Source: an uncultured Bacteroidota bacterium
GTDB taxonomy: Bacteria > Bacteroidota > Bacteroidia > Bacteroidales > P3
Assembly (NCBI GenBank): GCA_902766265.1
Contig: CACXCY010000196.1
Coordinates: 1 to 7,847 of the forward strand
Direction of reading: 5' to 3'
Length of the DNA: 7,847 nucleotides
Position numbers and translations under genes: made by a program
Notes under the pieces: model-generated
What the model saw: the letters and a program-made list of their open reading frames with translations, nothing else
Database searches by the model: none
What the model was told of the DNA's origin: nothing
Shown: one piece after another, positions 1 through 6,644 of the stretch
Numbering within the stretch: position 1 is the first letter of the stretch
Layout of the letters: each line of letters starts with the position of its first letter

Positions 1-30
1 TAACCAATATTTTAACAGAATAATACCAAC

Positions 31-76
31 CATTAAATCTGCTGCAAAATTACATGCAGCCCTTTAACCCGACAAT
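31..76 (-). promoter_or_regulatory. Divergent (leftward) promoter with adjoining operator
   Basis: On the minus strand, TAATTTTG (positions 52 down to 45) is a perfect match to the Bacteroidetes -7 element TAnnTTTG. A degenerate -33 box, ATTG, lies at 76 down to 73, giving a 20-bp spacer. The operator-like palindrome at 76-91 sits directly upstream. The geometry is the same as at the three rightward promoters in this window, which supports a real promoter for a gene beyond the left edge. A minus-strand ATG at 33-31 opens a frame (MVGIILLKYWL) that stays open to the edge. The leader would be very short, so I do not call it as a gene. The transcribed gene is not visible. Confidence 0.5.
41..60. 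repeat. Short inverted repeat over the leftward -7 element
   Basis: GCTGCA (41-46) and TGCAGC (55-60) form a perfect 6-bp inverted repeat around an 8-nt A/T-rich centre. The repeat covers the minus-strand -7 element at 45-52. It could be a second regulator site or coincidence. No copy is seen at the other promoters of the window, so it is not part of their shared signal. Confidence 0.3.
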
Positions 77-91
77 ACCCAAAAATGGGGA
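76..91. promoter_or_regulatory. 7-2-7 palindromic operator of the leftward promoter
   Basis: The site reads TACCCAAAAATGGGGA on the plus strand. It is two heptamers separated by 2 bp, with five of six outer base pairs symmetric. The arrangement resembles NarL/NarP 7-2-7 sites (heptamer TACYYMT). Read on the minus strand, its downstream edge is 24 bp from the first base of the leftward -7 element. The same offset occurs at the porin, ccsBA and regulator promoters. The likely binder is the GerE-domain regulator encoded at 6645-7601; this is inferred, not shown. Confidence 0.5.
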
Positions 92-127
92 TACACGCCA
101 CCAGATACACTCCTACAGCGCTTAAAA

Positions 128-174
128 TCACCAATAATGGCGATTGCCCATGCTGGAATTTGCCACTAATTTTG
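128..174 (+). promoter_or_regulatory. Promoter and operator of the porin-imelysin-cytochrome operon
   Basis: The -7 element TAATTTTG lies at 167-174 and is a perfect TAnnTTTG. The -33 box is the weak ATTG at 143-146, with a 20-bp spacer. Immediately upstream, 128-143 reads TCACCAATAATGGCGA, a 7-2-7 inverted repeat with five of six outer pairs symmetric. The operator ends 24 bp before the -7 element. The operator centre falls roughly 42 bp upstream of the expected start of transcription, the position of class II activators. Transcription should start near 180, giving a short leader before the ATG at 198. Confidence 0.6.
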
Positions 175-197
175 CAACAGATAAAATATTTGAAGTT

Positions 198-1499
198 ATG
201 AAAATAACAAAAAGTATATTAACACTTTGTGTCGTTTCGCTGCTTACTTCGGCCACCCAAGTTTTAGCACAGGACGACACCACAACGGCAAAAAACCGGC
301 TTACGGTCGGCGGTTGCGGGGAGGCCGAGTTCAGCCGGCATTTCTACTCGGACAACGTGTTCCGCTATTCACATGCCGACCGGTACACACAAGCACCTGG
401 ATATTCCCGACTCGATCTGCCTCATGCCGTCATCATGCTGGGTTACGACTTCGGACGCGGATGGAGCATCGGTACCGAGATTGAATTCGAACACGGCGGT
501 GTGGAAGCTGCCGTTGAGAAAGAGACCGAGGAGACAGGCGAATTTGAACAGGAGGTGGAACGTGGCGGCGAAGTGGCGCTGGAACAGTTTTGGGTGCAAA
601 AGAGTTTCTCAAAGACGTTGAACATTCGCGCGGGACACATCGTGGTGCCTGTAGGAATGACCAACGCGAACCACCTACCCACACAGTTTTTCGGCCTCTA
701 CCGTCCTGAAGGCGAGAACACCATCATCCCCTGCACGTGGCACGAAACGGGCGTGAGTATCTGGGGAAAAACAGCCCACTGGCGCTACGAGGTGCAACTG
801 CTGCCTGCATTAAACAGCAACCTATTCAACGATGCCGGTTGGGTGCACAACGGAAGCGCATCACCCTATGAGTTCCGTCCAGCCAACAGTTTGGCAGGAG
901 CCGCAAGGATTGATTGGACTGGCATCCAGGGACTGCGACTGAGCGTGAGCGGATATATCGGAAACACCTTCAACAACGACATCACCACCACCGTCTATCC
1001 CGAAACCTCGCGCTACTATGGGGCTACAGGCACTCTGATGATAGGAAGTTTCGATTTCGCCTACAAAAACAAGTGGCTTCTCCTGCGGGGGAACGCAGAT
1101 TACGGACACTTGGGTGACGCCAGTTTGATAAGCACCCGCAACAAGAACCAAACCACAATGACCGGCAACCCCTATCCCCACACCGCTGTAGGAGAAAACG
1201 CTTGGGACGTTTCGATTGAAGGAGGCATCGACCTGTTCTCCCTCACAAAATGGCGCACAGGAGGAAAACGGCTCTACCTCTTCGGACGTTACGACCACTA
1301 CGACAGTTTCGTACCTGCCGATGGATGGGCAGATGTGGAATGGGCCGAGCGAGAGGTGGTGAGCGCCGGTATCAACTACTATCCGCTTCCGGAGATTGCT
1401 ATCAAAGCCGAAGGCGGCGTGCGTCTGCTGGCCAGCCAGTACAACGACGAGCCCTACTTCGCGATAGGCGTCACATGGGCAGGATTCTTTAAAAAGTAA
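198..1499 (+). CDS. Outer-membrane porin-like beta-barrel protein
   Basis: This 433-residue protein starts with a clear Sec signal peptide: a lysine-containing N-end, a hydrophobic core, then TQVLAQ with cleavage near residues 24-25. The rest alternates polar and aromatic/hydrophobic residues with many Gly, Tyr and Trp, as in beta-barrels, and has motifs such as GHIVVPVGM, LYRPEGENTIIPCTWHETG and a Trp/Phe-rich C-end. I recognise it as a Bacteroidales porin-like family; the substrate is unknown. The frame is open upstream to a TTG at 144, but that codon overlaps the -33 box, so ATG 198 is preferred. It lies downstream of the -7 element and precedes the signal peptide directly. Residues 100-130 are very acidic and may form an external loop. 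It is the first gene of a three-gene operon with an imelysin-like and a di-heme lipoprotein, which suggests passage of a small solute or metal ion tied to their function. Confidence 0.75.
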   Translation: MKITKSILTLCVVSLLTSATQVLAQDDTTTAKNRLTVGGCGEAEFSRHFYSDNVFRYSHADRYTQAPGYSRLDLPHAVIMLGYDFGRGWSIGTEIEFEHGGVEAAVEKETEETGEFEQEVERGGEVALEQFWVQKSFSKTLNIRAGHIVVPVGMTNANHLPTQFFGLYRPEGENTIIPCTWHETGVSIWGKTAHWRYEVQLLPALNSNLFNDAGWVHNGSASPYEFRPANSLAGAARIDWTGIQGLRLSVSGYIGNTFNNDITTTVYPETSRYYGATGTLMIGSFDFAYKNKWLLLRGNADYGHLGDASLISTRNKNQTTMTGNPYPHTAVGENAWDVSIEGGIDLFSLTKWRTGGKRLYLFGRYDHYDSFVPADGWADVEWAEREVVSAGINYYPLPEIAIKAEGGVRLLASQYNDEPYFAIGVTWAGFFKK

Positions 1500-1526
1500 C
1501 AGAATACACACAAAACATTATATATT

Positions 1527-2684
1527 ATGAAACATCTATTCAAAACTTTTATGGTGGCAGCATTGGCCACTTTGACACTCGCCTCCTGCGAGAAAGACAA
1601 CGACAAACCCGTTACCCCCAACGACAATCAGCAGGCACAGAACATCGCCGCACAGTTTGTGGACCACACAGTGGCACCCACCTACGGCGCATTGGCTGCA
1701 AACGCTGAACAACTGGCCACACAACTGGCCGCCCTCAAACAGAATCCCACCGACGCCGGTTTGCGTCAGGCATGCGAGACCTTCCTGGCTGCCCGTGAGC
1801 AGTGGGAGAAGAGCGAAGCATTCCTCTTCGGTGCAGCAGGCGACTACGGCGTAGACCCTCACATCGACAGCTGGCCTCTCGACGAGGATGCTTTCAACAC
1901 TTTGATGAGCAGCCCCGCTATGTTGGCGGCACTCGACGCTGAAGACGGCGACGTGGTGGCTGGCGAGCGACTGGGAAACGCCCTTCTCGGTTTTCACGGT
2001 ATCGAGTATATTCTTTTCGCCAACGGACAACCCAAAGCCGCCAGTGCTATTACTGCCGACCAGTGGAAATATGTGGTGGCAGTTGCTGGCGACCTGCGCA
2101 ACCGCTGTTATCAGCTTGAGGTCGCTTGGATAGGCGACGCCGCTCCCGCCGCCCACAAAGCCAAACTCGACGATTTGGAGATGCAATACACCGTTGCTGG
2201 TGGCGACTACAGCTACGGAGAAAACATGAAGAACGCCGGCCACGCTGGCAGCACCTACAGCTCAAGCGCAGCCGCTCTGATGGCTATCGTACAGGGATGT
2301 GTCGACATCGCCGACGAGGTGGGCAGCAGCAAGATTTATGCCGCCTGGCACGGTGAGGACGTCACCTACATCGAGAGCCCCTACAGCCACATGTCCATCA
2401 CCGACTTCCGCAACAACATCATCAGCATCCAGAACGTCTATATGGGCGGAATCGAAGGCCAGCGCGACGAGAGCAAATCGCTGCATTCTTATGTAAGAAA
2501 CCTCAATGCCGGTTTGGACAACAAGGTACTGGCCAAAATCGAAAATGCATTAGCCAAAATCAACGCAATGCCGGCTCCTTTTGCGCTGCACTACAGCGAT
2601 GCCGCCAACGGTCAAGCAGTAGAGGCCTGTGCCGAATTGAGCGAAGTACTTGACGAGGTTATCGAAGCTATTCGCAACAACTAA
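1527..2684 (+). CDS. Imelysin-family (peptidase M75-like) lipoprotein
   Basis: The 385-residue protein begins with a lipoprotein signal peptide ending in the lipobox LASC, with Cys21 as the lipidated residue. The mature N-end continues EKDND, an acidic stretch like the Bacteroidetes surface-export signal. The imelysin domain covers about residues 40-380. It has the signature GxHxxE at G155-F-H157-G-I-E160 and a C-terminal alpha-helical repeat ending in a PFAL segment typical of the family. Imelysin relatives include insulin-cleaving ICMP and the EfeO-type iron-uptake component. Most family members have no shown protease activity, and an iron-handling role is the usual proposal. The start lies 27 bp after the porin stop with no promoter in the gap, so the genes are co-transcribed. 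Pairing with the DUF1111 cytochrome next door is a recurrent association as I recall it. The fold call is firm; the biochemical role is not known. Confidence 0.88.
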   Translation: MKHLFKTFMVAALATLTLASCEKDNDKPVTPNDNQQAQNIAAQFVDHTVAPTYGALAANAEQLATQLAALKQNPTDAGLRQACETFLAAREQWEKSEAFLFGAAGDYGVDPHIDSWPLDEDAFNTLMSSPAMLAALDAEDGDVVAGERLGNALLGFHGIEYILFANGQPKAASAITADQWKYVVAVAGDLRNRCYQLEVAWIGDAAPAAHKAKLDDLEMQYTVAGGDYSYGENMKNAGHAGSTYSSSAAALMAIVQGCVDIADEVGSSKIYAAWHGEDVTYIESPYSHMSITDFRNNIISIQNVYMGGIEGQRDESKSLHSYVRNLNAGLDNKVLAKIENALAKINAMPAPFALHYSDAANGQAVEACAELSEVLDEVIEAIRNN

Positions 2685-2710
2685 ATGACAATATAAAAAA
2701 CAACAGAACC

Positions 2711-4282
2711 ATGAGAAAGACAACAATACTTCTGTTTGCAGCAACGCTGGTACTATCCTTTACTGGCTGCAACCGCGATGAAGAAACTCCGCAACCCGCA
2801 CCGAAACCGGGGGTCAGCGAAGAGACCTACGCCGGTGGCTTGCTCGGCACCACTTTCAACCAGAGTGCATCGGCCTACGAAGACCCCACTCCTGCCGTAG
2901 TGAACGCCGGAATGGTGAACGCCTTCAAATACGGCGAGATGTTCTTTGAGCACACTGTCACACAAAACAATCCACCCTTCAACGGCTTGGGGCCTCTCTA
3001 TGTGCGTTCCAGCTGCGAGAGCTGCCACCCGGGCTACGGACACGGGCGCCGTATGGAGCGCTACCGCGCCGATGATTGGGGCAACGGATACCTGCTGGTG
3101 GTGTACAACAGCACCAACGACGCCTACGAGAAATCGGTGGCCGGTATGCCGCAAACCAAAGCGGTAGCACCTTTCAAACCCTCCATTGACGAAGATAAAA
3201 TCAACATCGCCTGGCTACCCTATACCGACGAATGGGGCAACCGTTTCCCCGACGGTGAGACCTACGAACTCATCTACCCCGAAGTGACCATCCCCGAAGA
3301 TGCTTTCTACGCACCTCTCGATGCCCCCTATTCCAATCTGGCATTCCGCCTGGAGAGTACCATCGGCATCTATGGCACTGGACTGCTCGACGCCATTCCC
3401 GACGACTCTCTGAAAGCGCAATACCGCAAGGAAGCCGACGCTGGCGCCAATCTCAATCCTGCCATTTGGGCTGGTGGCGACTGGGCTTCGCTCTACGGCA
3501 ACACCAACCACCCCAAACGCTTCACCTACGCCCTCAGCCGTGGTCCTCTGCAGGATGCCGCTGGAGCTAATGCCATCTGGAACATCACCAACGTGACCCG
3601 TAGCGACCGCCGCAAGCACTACCTCAGCTTGGATCCCACCATCTACGCCACCGCCGCTTCGCAGGACCCTGAAGTGCAAGCTCAATTCTATCAGTACTTC
3701 CCCGAATGGAACCGCACTGGAAACGTGCAGCAGGATATCTACAATTATCTCACCAGCACCGAGCTGCCTGTGGAGATGAGCGACCAGGATTATGTCAACT
3801 TTATGGTGTGGCACCGTGGATTGGCCGTTCCTGCTGCCCGCAATATGGATGACGCCACCATCCAACGAGGCAAAAAACTCTTCCACGAGTCGGGATGTGC
3901 CACCTGTCACCGTCCCAGCTGGACGACCGGTGCCGACAATTTCACCGACCCGAACAATTTCTTCTCCACTGCCGACGCCCGCCTGCCGCGCTATCCGCAC
4001 CAGAAGATTTGGCCTTATACCGATATGGTGCAACATCGCCTCTTCATGAAGAACGACATCCGCACGGGTTGGTGCCGCACCACACCGCTGTGGGGACGCG
4101 GACTGGCGCCTATCTGCTCGGGACACGCTGACCGTCTGCACGACTGTCGCGCCCGCAACGTTATCGAAGCCATCATGTGGCACGGAGCCGCCCAGAGCGA
4201 CGCCCGCTGGAGCGTGGAGAAATTCCGCCAACTGAGCAAATCCGACCGCGACGCTGTGGTGAAGTTCATCAACGCCATATAG
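2711..4282 (+). CDS. DUF1111-type di-heme c-type cytochrome lipoprotein (putative peroxidase/oxidoreductase)
   Basis: The 523-residue protein has a lipoprotein signal peptide with lipobox FTGC (Cys20), followed by NRDEE, an acidic stretch like a surface-export signal. Two c-type heme sites are visible: CESCH at 102-106 and CATCH at 396-400. The C-terminal block RTTPLWGRG (456-464), LHDCRAR (476-482) and MWHG (489-492) matches the DUF1111/di-heme oxidoreductase family, which is distantly related to MauG and di-heme cytochrome c peroxidases. The length fits the family. A catalytic role as peroxidase or electron-transfer protein is inferred; the substrate is unknown. Three further cysteines (455, 469, 479) lie in the C-terminal block. 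It is the last gene of the operon, 26 bp after the imelysin gene and before a hairpin terminator. Heme attachment would depend on an assembly system such as the ResB-CcsA protein encoded next. Confidence 0.9.
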   Translation: MRKTTILLFAATLVLSFTGCNRDEETPQPAPKPGVSEETYAGGLLGTTFNQSASAYEDPTPAVVNAGMVNAFKYGEMFFEHTVTQNNPPFNGLGPLYVRSSCESCHPGYGHGRRMERYRADDWGNGYLLVVYNSTNDAYEKSVAGMPQTKAVAPFKPSIDEDKINIAWLPYTDEWGNRFPDGETYELIYPEVTIPEDAFYAPLDAPYSNLAFRLESTIGIYGTGLLDAIPDDSLKAQYRKEADAGANLNPAIWAGGDWASLYGNTNHPKRFTYALSRGPLQDAAGANAIWNITNVTRSDRRKHYLSLDPTIYATAASQDPEVQAQFYQYFPEWNRTGNVQQDIYNYLTSTELPVEMSDQDYVNFMVWHRGLAVPAARNMDDATIQRGKKLFHESGCATCHRPSWTTGADNFTDPNNFFSTADARLPRYPHQKIWPYTDMVQHRLFMKNDIRTGWCRTTPLWGRGLAPICSGHADRLHDCRARNVIEAIMWHGAAQSDARWSVEKFRQLSKSDRDAVVKFINAI

Positions 4283-4350
4283 GGAAACTGTTTTTCACCA
4301 ACAATTCATATTTCGATTGGTAACATTGTAGAATTTATAATGAAAGAAGA

Positions 4351-4383
4351 GGCCCGCACGTTCCGTTGCGGGCCTTATTCTTT
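4351..4383 (+). terminator. Rho-independent terminator of the porin-imelysin-cytochrome operon
   Basis: GGCCCGCA (4351-4358) pairs perfectly with TGCGGGCC (4367-4374) around an 8-nt loop, followed by the T-rich run TTATTCTTT. It lies 68 bp after the cytochrome stop codon. On the minus strand the same stem is followed by TCTTCTTTCA, so it may also stop leftward transcripts. Confidence 0.8.
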
Positions 4384-4421
4384 ATAATCAAAACACTGTA
4401 TACCAATTCTTCAACAAGCAC

Positions 4422-4454
4422 CAAATATACATTTTACTAATACCTTGCTCCAAA
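4422..4454 (-). promoter_or_regulatory. Possible minus-strand promoter facing the terminator
   Basis: On the minus strand TTTG (4454-4451), a 21-bp spacer and TATATTTG (4429-4422) match the Bacteroidetes -33/-7 consensus. A transcript from about 4415 would reach the bidirectional-looking hairpin at 4374-4351 and be only about 75 nt long, with no reading frame of note. This could be a small RNA. The surrounding DNA is A/T-rich, so a chance match is a serious possibility. Confidence 0.2.
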
Positions 4455-4455
4455 A

Positions 4456-4502
4456 TCATCATTTTTAGGTATTTCGCAGATACAATTATGGTTGTACTTT
4501 TG
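4456..4502 (+). promoter_or_regulatory. ccsBA promoter with a weak operator half-site
   Basis: The -7 element TACTTTTG (4495-4502) is a perfect TAnnTTTG. The -33 region can be read as TTTC (4472-4475, 19-bp spacer) or ATTT (4471-4474, 20-bp spacer). Positions 4456-4471 align with the shared operator at the same offset from the -7 element. Only the right half (TTAGGTA) is well kept, and the left half TCATCAT is poor, with two of six outer pairs symmetric. Regulation by the same factor is possible but less sure here. Transcription should start near 4509, giving a leader of about 12 nt before ATG 4522. Confidence 0.55.
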
Positions 4503-4521
4503 CAAATCAAATTTAAAGAAT

Positions 4522-6570
4522 ATGAAGATGAAAACAATCCGTGTAACTTTAATGGTAATTGTGGTTTTGGTTTTGGCTGCAGGAACCGTTTTTGAGAGAT
4601 ACCGCGGAGCCGAATGGGTGGGCGACCACTTCTACGGCTCATGGTGGTTTATCGTCCTGATGGCGATGGTAGCTATCGGAACCGTCGTCACCATTGTGCA
4701 GAGACGCATGTGGCACCGACCATCAACGCTGCTTATCCACGCCGCTGTTCCTGTTATCCTGCTGGGCGGCGCGCTCACCACATGGACGGGACAACACGGA
4801 CAGATGACCCTCGCACCTGGCGAAACCCGCGCAGAATTCACCGTGGAGCAATCTACTGCCACCCTGCCTTTCAGCGTTACGCTGGAGAATTTCGAGGTGG
4901 TCCCCTACCCCGGCACCCATACACCGATGGATTTCGTGAGCCACATCACAGTAAAAAGCGACAATGACGACATCGAACGATACGACATCTCGATGAACCA
5001 CATATACCGTCGCAACGGCTACCGTTTCTATCAGGAGGACTACGACGAAGAAGGGCGCACAACGCTCACCGTCTCGCACGACCCGTGGGGAATTGCCATC
5101 ACCTACTGTGGCTATGCACTACTGCTTCTCGGACTGGTGTGGTTGCTGGTATCGCCCCAAGGTCCTTTCCGCCGGCTCATCAGAAATGCAGCCATCGTCG
5201 CTATTCTGCTGACACCAGTTGCCTCTGAGGCCGCACCGCCGACATTGCCGCGCAGCACCGCCTCCAAAATGGGTGAGATGTACATTCTCTACAAAGGACG
5301 CATCTGCCCGCTGCAGACCTTCGCCAAAGATTTCACCACCAAGCTCACAGGCAACGCCACCTATGAAGGATTGAGCTCCGAGCAGGTGCTTAGTGGATTC
5401 CTTTTCTACTATGGCGACTGGGCAGGTTTTGAAGTGAAAAAAGAAAAACGAAAGAAAGAAGGTGAAGCGCTGATACAGATGGCGGTTTCGGGACACGGGC
5501 TGAAAATCTTCCCTCTGGCTGACACAACGGGCAATATTGGCTGGTATGCACAAAACGACGACCTGCCAATGACCGTCGACGATGACGAATACATCTTCAT
5601 CCGCAAGCATCTCAGCTACTGTCAAGAGTTGGTAATAAAAGGCGACTACAAGGAGCTGGAACACGTCTTCAGCAAGATAAGACAATTCCAAGAAGATAAG
5701 TGCCAGCACACAGCTGCTCATGCCGATGTGCTGCCGTCGCCTTCAAGAGAGCGAGCCGAGCGGCTCTACAACGCTCTTACCACCGGTCGTTGGTTGGCGA
5801 TGCTCAGCATCACCCTCGGACTCATCTGTTTCGGCTATGCCCTGTGGTGTCAGGGTCGAGGGAAGAAAATGCACCTGTGGACAAAATGGCTCCTTTCAGC
5901 ATACACCATCCTCCTCACAGCATTCCTGATGCTCATCTTCGTGCTCCGCTGGATAGCTGGCGGACATGTGCCTATGGCGGGAGGGTTCGACAGCATGAAC
6001 CTGACAGCTATCGCCATAGGAGGCATCGGGCTGATACTGATGCGCCGTCATGCGATGGCGCTGCCTGTGTCGATGCTCACCATGGGATTCTGCCTGTTGG
6101 TGGCCATGATGAGCGGCAGCAATCCGCCCGTCACCAACCTCATGCCGGTGCTCAGCTCGCCGCTACTGTGCCTGCACGTGGCCGTCATCATGATGTCCTA
6201 CGCCCTGTTCTTCTTCCTGATGATGATAGGCATAGGCGGTATCATTCTGGGACGCAATGCCGAGGTGTCCACCCGATTCCACCGGTTAGGGGTGCTATTA
6301 CTCTATCCCGCGGAGTTTCTGTTGGCATTGGGCATCATTATCGGCGCCCTGTGGGCCAATGTTTCGTGGGGCAACTACTGGACATGGGACCCAAAAGAGG
6401 TATGGGCACTCATCACCCTCATCGTCTACGCATTCCCTCTGCATCCGTCTCTTTCCGTAAGCCGCAATCCCCGACACTTCTTTCTCTACTGCACCCTGGC
6501 TTTCCTCAGCGTGATCATCACCTATTTCGGAGTCAACCTCCTTTTGGGTGGTCTCCACGCCTACAACTAA
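4522..6570 (+). CDS. ccsBA: Fused ResB-CcsA cytochrome c biogenesis protein (System II)
   Basis: This 682-residue inner-membrane protein carries heme across the membrane and attaches it to CxxCH motifs of exported apocytochromes. The N-terminal ResB-like half has membrane segments at about residues 7-22, 41-59, 68-87 and 190-210, with a conserved-type His73 and an extracytoplasmic region at 90-188. A further hydrophobic stretch (221-236) precedes a second soluble region to about 420. The CcsA half follows with several membrane spans and the heme-handling WWD motif WGNYWTWDPKE (616-626), flanked by His552 and His641, the expected external heme-ligand histidines. The frame is open back to a TTG at 4492, but that lies in the -7 element, so ATG 4522 is chosen; ATG 4528 is an alternative. 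The only cytochrome c in view is the di-heme protein encoded just upstream. There is no clear terminator after this gene, so read-through into the regulator gene is possible. Confidence 0.92.
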   Translation: MKMKTIRVTLMVIVVLVLAAGTVFERYRGAEWVGDHFYGSWWFIVLMAMVAIGTVVTIVQRRMWHRPSTLLIHAAVPVILLGGALTTWTGQHGQMTLAPGETRAEFTVEQSTATLPFSVTLENFEVVPYPGTHTPMDFVSHITVKSDNDDIERYDISMNHIYRRNGYRFYQEDYDEEGRTTLTVSHDPWGIAITYCGYALLLLGLVWLLVSPQGPFRRLIRNAAIVAILLTPVASEAAPPTLPRSTASKMGEMYILYKGRICPLQTFAKDFTTKLTGNATYEGLSSEQVLSGFLFYYGDWAGFEVKKEKRKKEGEALIQMAVSGHGLKIFPLADTTGNIGWYAQNDDLPMTVDDDEYIFIRKHLSYCQELVIKGDYKELEHVFSKIRQFQEDKCQHTAAHADVLPSPSRERAERLYNALTTGRWLAMLSITLGLICFGYALWCQGRGKKMHLWTKWLLSAYTILLTAFLMLIFVLRWIAGGHVPMAGGFDSMNLTAIAIGGIGLILMRRHAMALPVSMLTMGFCLLVAMMSGSNPPVTNLMPVLSSPLLCLHVAVIMMSYALFFFLMMIGIGGIILGRNAEVSTRFHRLGVLLLYPAEFLLALGIIIGALWANVSWGNYWTWDPKEVWALITLIVYAFPLHPSLSVSRNPRHFFLYCTLAFLSVIITYFGVNLLLGGLHAYN

Positions 6571-6574
6571 CAAA

Positions 6575-6621
6575 TACCTACAAATGGGTATTGCGGCTCT
6601 TACGGAAAAGTTGTACCTTTG
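6575..6621 (+). promoter_or_regulatory. Promoter and autoregulatory-type operator of the hemerythrin-LuxR gene
   Basis: The operator TACCTACAAATGGGTA (6575-6590) is the best NarL-like 7-2-7 site in the window, with five of six outer pairs symmetric and the right heptamer ATGGGTA being the reverse complement of TACCCAT. It abuts ATTG (6590-6593), the weak -33 box. A 20-bp spacer leads to the perfect -7 element TACCTTTG (6614-6621). Placement in front of a GerE-domain regulator gene suggests autoregulation; this is inferred. The site starts 5 bp after the ccsBA stop codon. Confidence 0.6.
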
Positions 6622-6644
6622 CACTTTGAAAAAACAGTGACACG

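Noticed and set aside
144..197. Upstream extension of the porin gene to a TTG at 144
   Set aside because: The TTG is part of the -33 box and the extension spans the -7 element at 167-174. ATG 198 starts directly at a good signal peptide.
861..1511. A 216-codon minus-strand open frame opposite the porin gene
   Set aside because: It is a shadow frame with no recognisable features. The plus-strand gene has a signal peptide and beta-barrel character throughout.
1536..2243. A 235-codon minus-strand open frame opposite the imelysin gene
   Set aside because: It is antisense to a gene with a clear lipobox and GxHxxE motif, and has no promoter or family signature of its own.
3215..4231. A 338-codon minus-strand open frame opposite the di-heme cytochrome gene
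   Set aside because: It lies wholly within the plus-strand gene, which has two heme motifs and family blocks. The antisense product is low-complexity Gly/Val/Ala-rich with no recognisable family or signal.
4492..4521. Upstream extension of ccsBA to a TTG at 4492
   Set aside because: It lies in the -7 element (4495-4502), upstream of the expected start of transcription. ATG 4522 gives a normal N-end before the first membrane span.
5119..5721. A 200-codon minus-strand open frame opposite the middle of ccsBA
   Set aside because: It is antisense shadow coding inside a gene with strong plus-strand evidence on both sides, and no family is recognised.
5700..6629. A 309-codon plus-strand open frame overlapping the CcsA half
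   Set aside because: It is a shifted-frame shadow of the CcsA region, where the WWD motif and membrane spans are in the other frame. Its product is rich in His/Arg/Pro/Ser, typical of out-of-frame reading of this GC-rich DNA.
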